From an uncultured Clostridia bacterium (lineage in GTDB: Bacteria; Bacillota; Clostridia; Peptostreptococcales; Anaerovoracaceae): a stretch of 64,000 nucleotides of DNA. Below, piece by piece: positions 17,729 through 24,956 of the stretch (its first letter is position 1; each line of letters begins with the position of its first letter). The position numbers and the translations under genes were made by a program. The stretch spans positions 122,977-186,976 of the forward strand of contig CAKQXD010000005.1 of the NCBI GenBank assembly GCA_934281605.1. The letters are read 5' to 3'. The notes under the pieces were generated by a model. That model was given only the letters and a program-made list of their open reading frames with translations, did no database searches and was not told the origin of the DNA.

Positions 17729-18964
17729 TTAAACACCTAATTGCAATGTGCATATTTTATTTCCAAGTACCAGTGATTGACCGGATTCCACCGTGTATTG
17801 CTGCCCTTTTTTTAGTCGTACACCATTTAAATATATTCCATTAGTAGAAATATCCATTATATGAAACAATGCATCATTCTTACCATAGGACATTACCATA
17901 TGCTGTTTGCTGATCTGATTACTGGAAGATACTGCAATATTGCTGGATCCACCTTCCCTGCCCACAATCAAATCAACTCCTACAGGAAGTCTCCAAACAT
18001 CTTTTTTCTTTCCATTTTCTATTACCGTAACGGAAGGAAATCCTTCTGCTTTCTTCTTTTTCTCTTCCTGCTTTAGGCTGGCAAAAGATTCTACAAAGCT
18101 TCCGGTATCCTGTGTCCGCTCTTTTGGATTTAAAACCAGCGCCCTGTCGATCGCATTAGAAATGCTGGCAGGACATTCCGGAACTTTTTCTCGCAAAGGC
18201 TCATAGGTTGTTCCCATGACCCGCTCTGTAGAAGGAGGCACTTTCGTCCCTGAAATGATGTAATACAGGATCCCCGCCAGGGAATATACATCTGTCCATG
18301 GACCTTGATCTCTTCCTGTATACTGTTCAGGCGGCGCAAAACCAGGCTTCAGAACGACAGACATACTGTTTCCTTCATTTCGCATATAATTTTTCGCATT
18401 ACCAAAGTCTATAATGACTGGTTCGCCATTTTCCCTGATTAAAATATTCTCTGGAGACAGATCTCGATGGAAAATATGATACTGTTGATTAATAGTTTTT
18501 AGGGTCTCCCCAACCTTAAAAATGATGTCCGCTGCCTTATTGATAGGAACACGTCCACCATATTGCGACATCAGTCCCTTTAGCGTTTGTCCCTGAATAT
18601 ATTCCATAACGAAGTAAGCGGTGTTATTTTCCTGAAAATAATCTGTGATGCCAACAACATTGGAAACACCATTCAGGTCATGAAGGATAGAAGATTCCTC
18701 TAAAAACCGTTCTACCCCATGCTCAAAGATTTTCCGTTTATTTTCATATGGAATGACTGTCTTGCCATCATCCCCTCTTATGACAGTATCATTGATAAAC
18801 AGCTCTTTTAATGCATACACCTGCTTGTTGTAAATGTCATATGCCTGATAGGTGATGCCGAATCCTCCGATCCCGATCACGCCTCTGATGACATATCGCT
18901 GGTTGAGAACTGTTTCCACTTTTAATGCTAAATTGCTATATTTTGCATTGCTGCTGTCCGCCAT
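17729..18964 (-). CDS. Soluble Ser/Thr protein kinase with C-terminal FHA domain
   Basis: 411 aa. Unlike the six other kinases it lacks the N-terminal zinc ribbon and any membrane helix. Kinase core: Gly loop GIGGFGITY, Lys53, HRDLSPEN (HRD 166-168), DFGNAKN, GFAPPEQYTG. FHA domain at ~325-411 (LIVGREGGSSNIAV, ISKQHMVMSY, STNGIYLNG). The fused FHA gives a kinase that can bind phosphothreonine targets or itself. It lies between the two PP2C genes with the vWA-FHA gene, in the promoter-proximal half of the operon, and may be the central cytosolic kinase of the system. Confidence 0.94.
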   Translation of the reverse strand: MADSSNAKYSNLALKVETVLNQRYVIRGVIGIGGFGITYQAYDIYNKQVYALKELFINDTVIRGDDGKTVIPYENKRKIFEHGVERFLEESSILHDLNGVSNVVGITDYFQENNTAYFVMEYIQGQTLKGLMSQYGGRVPINKAADIIFKVGETLKTINQQYHIFHRDLSPENILIRENGEPVIIDFGNAKNYMRNEGNSMSVVLKPGFAPPEQYTGRDQGPWTDVYSLAGILYYIISGTKVPPSTERVMGTTYEPLREKVPECPASISNAIDRALVLNPKERTQDTGSFVESFASLKQEEKKKKAEGFPSVTVIENGKKKDVWRLPVGVDLIVGREGGSSNIAVSSSNQISKQHMVMSYGKNDALFHIMDISTNGIYLNGVRLKKGQQYTVESGQSLVLGNKICTLQLGV

Positions 18965-18988
18965 GTAGAATCGCCTCCAACTTCCAGA

Positions 18989-20392
18989 TTACCAGTCTAT
19001 TTTAATGTTCGTCTTGCCTGCAGTAATGGTGTCCCCTCTCTGAAGCTTCTGTTTCGTATATATTCGAACGCCATTCAAATAGGTACCGCCTGTACTGTCT
19101 AAATCATTTAAATAAATATTTCCCTGAGAAAATTCCACACTAAAATGCTGCCGTGACATCTTGGCATCATCAAAGTACACATCACACATACTGGATCTTC
19201 CAACAATAATGCTTTCTACCAGCGTCACTTCCTGTAAATAGGCTTTTCCACCGTTAACACTGATTGCAAGCTTTAGATCCCTGGTATTATGCTCTTTCAC
19301 CTGCATATGGTATTTCCGTTGTACTTTGCTTCCATATACGATTTTTCCATCAACATTGACAATACCCTTGTTTCTTCTGATCGTCAGAAGGACAATAAGT
19401 GCGATCAAAGCAATCGCAACGATTGCAATGACCCACCAGTATTTGAGGATCAGTTTTTTCACTGCTACTGCGAAAACATCTTTCGAGTCATCACTTTTAT
19501 GTGCAATGATGCCTTTTTTTACAACCGTATCCTTTTTTCCATGCAGCTGCACACGAACATCAAACTCATTTACGATATCTTCCGAGTTACGAACCTTGGT
19601 CTGAATCGTAAGGGTATGATCCAGAACATTTTTTAAATCGGATAATTTGCTGTCGATAGATTTCGCGTCAATATCTTCAATGCTTCCATTCACACTGCGG
19701 CAAAACTCGCCCAGAAGATCTTTACCAGCCTTATCTTTTCCTACAGCAAAGCCATACAGAGGAATCCCCTCTTCCAGCATTCCTTTTTTCGCTTCATCGC
19801 TGGTGATCTGTCCACCTGTGGTATCATCGATTCCATCCGTAAATACCATCGCTACATTACGATTGGAATCCTTATCATCCTCCGCTTTGGTAACGACTGC
19901 ATCTATAGCTGTGTACAGCTGCGTGTTATTGTCCTTTAACGACAGCTTTTTCACAGCCTGCTCAAAATCCGTTCCTGTTGGATCCATCGCCTTTTCTTCC
20001 GCATAAACCGATTCGCCAAACGGAATCAGATACACCTTGTCTTCTTCATTTAACTGTTTTCCAAAACCAATGATTCCCTGCTTGATTGCCTCAAAAGAGT
20101 CTTCTGGTAATGATTTCGAGATATCTACCAGAATAAAATAATTGGTATTTTGATCCGTTTTCTCAAACGGTTTTACAGACTGGACATCCGTTTTCGTTTC
20201 ATTGACCAGGACCTGAAGCTCCTCCTTGTTCACATCGTAGGTCTGATCCGTATCCATATAAATCGTGATATCCGGTAAAAGATTGGTAACTGTAGTTCTT
20301 TCTTTACTGATCGAAACATCAGCAAAAACTGATGTCGTTGAAAACATAAAAAAAACTGCAAGGATCAGTATTATTGCGGATCTTCTTCCCAT
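18989..20392 (-). CDS. Secreted/anchored von Willebrand factor A protein with C-terminal cytosolic FHA domain
   Basis: About 467 aa from the ATG at 20392 (GGAGGAG upstream, better than the ATG at 20410). A signal sequence (residues ~1-24, ending near VFA) is followed by an external vWA domain with a MIDAS motif DISKS and the later FTDGIDD. A membrane helix lies near 320-345 (WWVIAIVAIALIALIVLL). A cytosolic FHA domain completes it (SIIVGRSSMCDVYF, MSRQHFSVEF, GGTYLNGVRI). vWA domains bind protein ligands in a metal-dependent way, so this is a candidate transmembrane adaptor linking an outside partner to phosphothreonine recognition inside. Its start overlaps the end of the FHA gene upstream by 22 bp, implying translational coupling. 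Confidence 0.92.
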   Translation of the reverse strand: MGRRSAIILILAVFFMFSTTSVFADVSISKERTTVTNLLPDITIYMDTDQTYDVNKEELQVLVNETKTDVQSVKPFEKTDQNTNYFILVDISKSLPEDSFEAIKQGIIGFGKQLNEEDKVYLIPFGESVYAEEKAMDPTGTDFEQAVKKLSLKDNNTQLYTAIDAVVTKAEDDKDSNRNVAMVFTDGIDDTTGGQITSDEAKKGMLEEGIPLYGFAVGKDKAGKDLLGEFCRSVNGSIEDIDAKSIDSKLSDLKNVLDHTLTIQTKVRNSEDIVNEFDVRVQLHGKKDTVVKKGIIAHKSDDSKDVFAVAVKKLILKYWWVIAIVAIALIALIVLLTIRRNKGIVNVDGKIVYGSKVQRKYHMQVKEHNTRDLKLAISVNGGKAYLQEVTLVESIIVGRSSMCDVYFDDAKMSRQHFSVEFSQGNIYLNDLDSTGGTYLNGVRIYTKQKLQRGDTITAGKTNIKIDW

Positions 20393-20964
20393 TTTCTCTC
20401 CTCCGTACAAAATGCAATAAATATTAGTTCTGTATTCCCCATTGAAATTTTATCCCCAGTTTTTATCTCTGTGCTCCCCGCAGTATGTACCCCATTTAAA
20501 TACGTCAGCGAACTTTCTTCATTGACCAGATAAAATTTAGACTTTTTATCATCAAATACAATCGACGCCTGATTTTGCAGTGAAATGCTTCGATCATCCG
20601 AAATATATACATCCATATCCGGACTTCTGCCGATCCGGTTCCAGCCGTGAAACAATTTATAATCCCTCCCCCGTGAGGGACCTTTCATGCTTACCAGCCA
20701 GCCCGTGACAAGTTCTGTTCCTGACTCGAAGTTATAAAATCCGATCGTTTTATCCGTATCGGTATTTTCTCCTGCTCCGATTTCCAGACAAACTGTCTTT
20801 TCATCATCCTCCGGCCTTTCAACGCCGATTTGTGTTTTTAACTTTTCTAAATCATCTACATAAGATTCTTTTTTTATATGCTCCAGCCCATTTTTACAAT
20901 GAGGACATTCGTCAAATTTACTATCATCGTAATAATGACCCTGGCTGCATTTTATGACTGCCAT
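20371..20964 (-). CDS. Zinc-ribbon FHA-domain protein, second paralogue
   Basis: 197 aa. The ribbon is CSQGHYYDDSKFDECPHC at residues 5-22. A Thr-containing linker (DEKTVCLEIGAG, DTDKTIGFYNFE) and an FHA domain follow (NRIGRSPDMDVYI, SLQNQASIVFDD, TYLNGV). The canonical FHA Ser-x-x-His is altered here (SLQNQAS), so phosphothreonine binding may be weakened or different compared with the paralogue at 16247-16867, which keeps SREKH. It is soluble. It is the second gene of the operon after the PP2C at 20984-21709. Confidence 0.87.
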   Translation of the reverse strand: MAVIKCSQGHYYDDSKFDECPHCKNGLEHIKKESYVDDLEKLKTQIGVERPEDDEKTVCLEIGAGENTDTDKTIGFYNFESGTELVTGWLVSMKGPSRGRDYKLFHGWNRIGRSPDMDVYISDDRSISLQNQASIVFDDKKSKFYLVNEESSLTYLNGVHTAGSTEIKTGDKISMGNTELIFIAFCTEERKWEEDPQ

Positions 20965-20983
20965 TTATGATCCTCCATATGCA

Positions 20984-21709
20984 TTACAGTTTTACAGCAA
21001 TTGCAGAATAGTTATCCATGTTGTATCTTTTGCCATTCTTCAAAGCCTTTTTTTCCATAGCTCTCAGCCATTCTCCAACATCTGCGGATTTATGCAAAGT
21101 TTTTATCATGGTTTTTTCCGGTACGAATTCCCAAAATCCATCCGAGCACAGCAAAAAAGCTGCATCTTCATTACGAGGCTCCTGGATCGTAATAAATGGT
21201 TTCGAATTTTCTTCTTCCGAACCCAACACCCGAGTCAAGCGATTCCGATCCTCATGATGACGAATCTGTTTCTCCCGAATAGCTCCAGTATTGAACAACA
21301 TCTGTGGAACACTATGATCCATCGATCGTTCAATCAAACAGCCTTCCTCAAAATGATAGATCCTAGAGTCACCAATATGGCCCCACATCACATAATCTTC
21401 TCCTATTACGACGATCGCCATAGTCGTTTTAAAAAATGAGTCATCATGCACTTCATTCTGCAGCTTTTTCATCATATTATGTGCAACTTGAAACGAATCC
21501 TGCAGCAGCTTATGGATCTCTTCATCTGGATTACTGATAAAATGTTTTTTCACAGCTTCCACAGCTTCTTTGGAGGCGATTTCTCCGTATCCATGTCCAC
21601 CTAAACCATCCGCTAAAACAAAAACCATTTTATTTCCTGCCTGGAATGATTGAAGAAAATCTTCGTTGATTTCCCGGTCACCGGCCTTACTAATTTCTGC
21701 GTATTCCAT
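20984..21709 (-). CDS. PP2C-family Ser/Thr protein phosphatase, first gene of the kinase operon
   Basis: About 241 aa from the ATG at 21709; GGAGGG lies just before it, overlapping an earlier in-frame ATG at 21721. PP2C motifs: REINEDFL, VFVLADGLGGHG, GHIGDSRIYHF, LLCSDGFWEF, MDNYSAIAVKL. The metal-binding Asp residues are present. It is cytosolic. It is closest to the promoter, so it should be made at the highest level and could set the threshold of the kinases. It differs clearly from the second PP2C in the operon (16898-17725), so the two may act on different substrates. Confidence 0.93.
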   Translation of the reverse strand: MEYAEISKAGDREINEDFLQSFQAGNKMVFVLADGLGGHGYGEIASKEAVEAVKKHFISNPDEEIHKLLQDSFQVAHNMMKKLQNEVHDDSFFKTTMAIVVIGEDYVMWGHIGDSRIYHFEEGCLIERSMDHSVPQMLFNTGAIREKQIRHHEDRNRLTRVLGSEEENSKPFITIQEPRNEDAAFLLCSDGFWEFVPEKTMIKTLHKSADVGEWLRAMEKKALKNGKRYNMDNYSAIAVKL

Positions 21710-21753
21710 TACGCCCTCCATAACTTATCAATAACTGACTAATGATCCGTTTG

Positions 21754-21762
21754 ATTATATCA
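21754..21762 (-). promoter_or_regulatory. Extended -10 promoter of the kinase/FHA/PP2C operon
   Basis: Read leftward the sequence is TGATATAAT, a perfect extended -10 (TGnTATAAT). There is no good -35 at the proper distance, as expected for an activator-dependent promoter. The predicted start is near 21747, about 38 nt before the ATG of the first PP2C. A pair of TGTAA direct repeats lies upstream, with its proximal copy exactly 35 bp from the -10. Confidence 0.65.
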
Positions 21763-21788
21763 CTCAACAAATACTCACCCTATACATA

Positions 21789-21814
21789 TGTAACAATCAA
21801 CCCTTTAAATGTAA
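21789..21814 (-). promoter_or_regulatory. Predicted LytTR-type direct-repeat site upstream of the kinase operon
   Basis: TGTAA at 21789-21793 and again at 21810-21814, a 21-bp period (two helical turns). The flanks agree as well (ATGTAACA twice). LytTR regulators such as AgrA, VirR and ComE bind 9-bp direct repeats with about this period. The pair is placed at about -42 and -63 relative to the predicted start, the usual position of an activator. Two further pairs with the same period and the same distance to a -10 occur in the window. Confidence 0.6.
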
Positions 21815-21822
21815 CACTTGGT

Positions 21823-22251
21823 TCACACCCACCCTTTGCAACACAAACCTTCATACTCCCTCCGCATATTCTCCGCCAGCCCGCAGTCCGCCGACTCCGG
21901 CAGCTTCCGCAGGCGGTTGTGTTCTGCGCCGTACAGCTTGTCCATGGCGGCCCATGCGATCCAGGACGCCTGCAGCGTCACCTCGCCGATCAGATCCCGG
22001 CTTTCCCCGATCCGGTCCGTAGGAAATTCGCAGAGCACCTCGGCCTGTCCGCCCAGATCGTCCGCCAGATAGATCTGCGACTGCTTTTCGCCGATCGCAT
22101 ACTGCAGCACCAGCTCTTCTTCGCGATATTTTTCCAGAAACGCCGCTTCTTCATAGCCGTTTTCCTGCAGCCACTGTGCAAATCGTTTTTCCATGCCTTC
22201 TCTCATCGGAGCTGCTTCGCTCCGCGCCTGTTTTTCCTGCATCATCTTCAT
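21823..22251 (-). CDS. Protein of unknown function, 142 aa, under predicted LytTR control
   Basis: The frame extends to 22386, but the ATG at 22251 has GGGAGGG 8 nt upstream and lies 34 nt after a predicted start site, so I choose it. The product is soluble, Glu/Arg-rich and mostly helical by eye (FAQWLQENGYEEAAFLEKY), with Cys residues near the end (CGLAEN, CCKGWV). I do not recognise it. Base composition is richer in G+C than the kinase operon it precedes. Its own promoter and a 21-bp-period repeat pair suggest it belongs to the LytTR regulon. It might be an accessory or signal-modulating protein, but nothing in the sequence shows this. It could conceivably be non-coding, although both the ribosome site and promoter fit a gene. 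Confidence 0.6.
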   Translation of the reverse strand: MKMMQEKQARSEAAPMREGMEKRFAQWLQENGYEEAAFLEKYREEELVLQYAIGEKQSQIYLADDLGGQAEVLCEFPTDRIGESRDLIGEVTLQASWIAWAAMDKLYGAEHNRLRKLPESADCGLAENMRREYEGLCCKGWV

Positions 22252-22291
22252 CTGTATTTCCCTCCCGTCATGCAAGTTTCTGATGAAAAGG

Positions 22292-22300
22292 ATTATACCA
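22292..22300 (-). promoter_or_regulatory. Extended -10 promoter of the 142-aa unknown gene
   Basis: Leftward reading gives TGGTATAAT, a perfect extended -10. The predicted start is near 22285 and the ribosome site at 22260-22266 follows. The upstream direct repeat begins 35 bp away, as at the kinase operon promoter. Confidence 0.6.
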
Positions 22301-22326
22301 CCGCCCTCCGCATACAAGGTTCTCGT

Positions 22327-22352
22327 TGTAATTTTCGGCTCATTAAATGTAA
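22327..22352 (-). promoter_or_regulatory. Predicted LytTR-type direct-repeat site, second pair
   Basis: TGTAA at 22327-22331 and 22348-22352, period 21 bp. The similarity extends downstream (TGTAATTTTCGG versus TGTAATAATCGG). The distance from the proximal copy to the leftward -10 at 22292 is 35 bp, identical to the first pair. The site is also about 100-130 bp upstream of the rightward promoter of the sensor genes, so it may influence both. Confidence 0.6.
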
Positions 22353-22448
22353 TAATCGGCCATTTTGTCTGTCCGCTGCCGCCCATCGCCGAGCGTCTAA
22401 AATTTTCACAAAAATTCTAATTTACACTATTCCCCCACCCGTTCTTGA

Positions 22449-22457
22449 TGCTATAAT
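22449..22457 (+). promoter_or_regulatory. Extended -10 promoter of the sensor gene operon
   Basis: TGCTATAAT at 22449-22457 is a perfect extended -10 with no clear -35. The predicted start is near 22464. The first sensor gene begins at a TTG at 22500 preceded by AGGGGG at 22486-22491. No 21-bp-period repeat pair is correctly placed for this rightward promoter. Confidence 0.55.
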
Positions 22458-22499
22458 TGTTCTATTCTTTATCAAATTATAATTTAGGGGGATTTTGCT

Positions 22500-23708
22500 T
22501 TGGTTTATGCACTTGCACTTTGTTTATATGTACTTTGCTATGTGTTCGTCCAGGTCATGTTTCTGTTCTACGGCTGCCATGTGTCACAGCATAAAAGAAA
22601 GGTTTTCGTGTTCCTGGTGGGCTACACGATCCTGTTCAAGGGGATGGATTTTCTGCTGAACAGTCCCGATCCGTCAGCGATATCCACGACCACCTACTGG
22701 ACCTACTGGGCCGTTCACACCCTGGACACCTTCATCCTGATCACCCTGATGGCAGTCTACGCTGACGGCACCCTGGGGCGAAACTGGGTCAAGCTGTTCT
22801 TCTATTACGACCTGGTCACCATCGGAGCCAACGCACTGGTTCAAAACAAGCTGGTCCTCTTTTTAACAGATCATCACCTGGTGGAATCCGCTTCCCTGTT
22901 TTCCGCCAGCCAGCCTAAGGATCTTCTGTGGATCCTCGCCTGGGCATACGCTGCCGCAGCCATCGCCCTGGTCATGGTACTGGTCAACAAGCCTCTGGAC
23001 CGGCTCATCAGCAGGATCCCGGAAAGCCTCTGTCTGCTTCTCATGGGGATCGCCTTCCTGACCTACATCGGCAAGGTTCTCGTCATGTTCCTTTATCAAG
23101 GGGAGTTTTTCCTGTTCGACAAACGGTACGCACGTCATATCTGGCTCAATGTAGACGTCATGATGGTCATGCTCCTTTTGATCACCCTGTACCTGCTGAT
23201 CACCGTTGCCCGGCAGAAGCGGCAGCTGCAAAGACTCCAGCGTCTGGAAAGCGGCATACAGCTGGGGTACTATCAGAACGTCTCAGCACTCCACGGGAGC
23301 ATCCGCAGCCTGCGCCACGATCTTTCCAACCATCTGTCCGTACCGGAAAGCAGCTACCGCGACTCCCTGCTGACCATCTGCGACCAGATCGACAGCCAGA
23401 TCCACCGGCAGCTTTCCTGGCAGTCCATACAGACCGAAGCGCTGTCTGCCCGTGAAAAATACGAAATCTCCCGCTACCTGCAAAACATTTTGCAAAAGAA
23501 AAAACTTCCGCCGGAAGCTCTTTGCATCGACGAGACCGAGGACGCCCTCCACGTTACGATCCGCTCGCCGAAGCGGCTGTCCCTGCTGCTCCTGAAACAT
23601 CAGGCCATGTTCAAGCTGACGAAACGGATCGCCAAAACCCACGGAGGCGCCGCATCCTGGACGAAGGACGCAGACCGCTATATCTTCACGTTATCACAGC
23701 TTTCCTAG
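22500..23708 (+). CDS. AgrC-like membrane sensor with His box but degenerate ATPase domain (copy 1)
   Basis: 402 aa, TTG start with AGGGGG 8 nt upstream. About six membrane segments cover residues 1-245. A dimerisation/phospho-acceptor helix LHGSIRSLRHDLSNHL follows, with His273 as the predicted phosphorylation site. The usual GHKL ATPase should come next, but the remaining ~115 residues contain no N-box (NLLDNA) and no GLGL box. Only a remnant resembling the end of such a domain is seen (KRIAKTHGGAASW...YIFTLSQL). It therefore looks unable to bind ATP and may be phosphorylated in trans by the protein at 26153-26917. The ligand is unknown; related receptors bind peptide pheromones. Confidence 0.88.
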   Translation: MVYALALCLYVLCYVFVQVMFLFYGCHVSQHKRKVFVFLVGYTILFKGMDFLLNSPDPSAISTTTYWTYWAVHTLDTFILITLMAVYADGTLGRNWVKLFFYYDLVTIGANALVQNKLVLFLTDHHLVESASLFSASQPKDLLWILAWAYAAAAIALVMVLVNKPLDRLISRIPESLCLLLMGIAFLTYIGKVLVMFLYQGEFFLFDKRYARHIWLNVDVMMVMLLLITLYLLITVARQKRQLQRLQRLESGIQLGYYQNVSALHGSIRSLRHDLSNHLSVPESSYRDSLLTICDQIDSQIHRQLSWQSIQTEALSAREKYEISRYLQNILQKKKLPPEALCIDETEDALHVTIRSPKRLSLLLLKHQAMFKLTKRIAKTHGGAASWTKDADRYIFTLSQLS

Positions 23709-23720
23709 AGGAGGAGTCCC

Positions 23721-24956
23721 TTGCTGCAAACCATCATTGCTGACAGTATCTTCATCCCCATGTACGTATTTCTCCAGTTGTTCGTCTGTCTGAAATGCGT
23801 TGGGATCACCACCAATAAAAAACGGGCTTTCTGGATCATTTTGATTTCCACCCTCGTGCTGGAGATCATCAACTGCTGGATCCAGGCACAGCCCGGCTAC
23901 GCAGATTCCATGCTTTTACAGACTCTGCATTCCATCGTCCACGCCCTCAGCACCTTCATCATACTGGCGGTCATCGGCATCGACGGCAGCGGGTATCTGC
24001 CGCGGAATTTCATCCTGATTTTCTTCTACATGGACTTCCTGACGAGCCTGCCCATCGCACCGTCAGCCCTTCTTTGGAACATGGTGCTCTATAAATACCT
24101 GCCGGAAGACGGCAACAACGTAGCGGGCAGCTATCACGCTTCCCTTGAAATAGACGTGATCAACCTCGTCGTCTGGGCGGTGATGATCCTGACCATCATA
24201 GGCGTGTCGCTGCTGTTCAACCGGAAGCTGAAAGCCCTGCTTTCCAAAGTGCCGGACATCATCTGTCTGCTGTTTTTCGCCATCACATTCTTTGCTTACG
24301 TGATCCGTGAAACCGTACTCCTGACTCATCAGCAGTACATCGCAGCCAACTACATCACCGAGGAAGCCTTTCTTCCGGTCATGTTCAACCTGTGTCTGAT
24401 CCTGCTTCTTCTGCTGGCGGTCATCATCCTGCTGCTCCTGTGGTTCATCCTGCAAAAGCGGCAGCTACAGCACATCCAGCGTCTGGAAAGTGCCATGCTC
24501 CTGGACTATTACCAGAACGTCTCGGTGCTCCACGGGAGCATCCGCAGTCTGCGCCACGATCTTTCCAATCATCTGGCGATACCTGAGGAAACCTACCGTG
24601 ACTCACTGCTGACCATCTGCGACCAGATAGACAGCCAGATCCACAGCCAGCTTTTTTGGCAGTCCATAAAGACCGAAGCCCTGTCCTCCCGCGAAAAATA
24701 CGAAATCTTCCGCTACCTGCAGCTGGTGCTCCAGTCTGCAAAGCTTCCGCCGGAGGCTCTTTGCATCACAGAAGGATATGACTCGATCCGCTTTACCATC
24801 TCTGCTGCAAAGGGACTTCGTCTGGCACGTCTGAAAAACCGCCCGCTATTTCTCCTGCTGAAGCGCATCGCCGTCTCCCACGGAGCACGGGCGGCATGGA
24901 AAAAAGCGGAGCACGGCTATCGTTTGCAGTTTACGGATTTCAGAAAGGAGGGCTAA
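23721..24956 (+). CDS. AgrC-like membrane sensor with His box but degenerate ATPase domain (copy 2)
   Basis: 411 aa, TTG start after GAGGAGG. It is a paralogue of the preceding gene: about six membrane helices, then the same box LHGSIRSLRHDLSNHL with predicted phospho-acceptor His279. A short C-terminal remnant follows without N-box or G-box (KRIAVSHGARAAWKK). The membrane parts of the three copies differ more than the His box, as expected for receptors of different ligands. The gap to the first copy is 12 bp and to the third 0 bp, so the three are co-translated. Confidence 0.88.
   Translation: MLQTIIADSIFIPMYVFLQLFVCLKCVGITTNKKRAFWIILISTLVLEIINCWIQAQPGYADSMLLQTLHSIVHALSTFIILAVIGIDGSGYLPRNFILIFFYMDFLTSLPIAPSALLWNMVLYKYLPEDGNNVAGSYHASLEIDVINLVVWAVMILTIIGVSLLFNRKLKALLSKVPDIICLLFFAITFFAYVIRETVLLTHQQYIAANYITEEAFLPVMFNLCLILLLLLAVIILLLLWFILQKRQLQHIQRLESAMLLDYYQNVSVLHGSIRSLRHDLSNHLAIPEETYRDSLLTICDQIDSQIHSQLFWQSIKTEALSSREKYEIFRYLQLVLQSAKLPPEALCITEGYDSIRFTISAAKGLRLARLKNRPLFLLLKRIAVSHGARAAWKKAEHGYRLQFTDFRKEG

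Noticed and set aside
1..21762. Type VI or type VII secretion system
   Set aside because: Kinase/PP2C/FHA sets accompany such systems, but no baseplate, tube, EssC/EccC ATPase, WXG100 or Ter gene is visible in the window.
22400..22457. A LytTR repeat pair for the rightward sensor promoter
   Set aside because: TTACA at 22422-22426 and TCACA at 22406-22410 are 16 bp apart, not 21, and are displaced from the required 35 bp.
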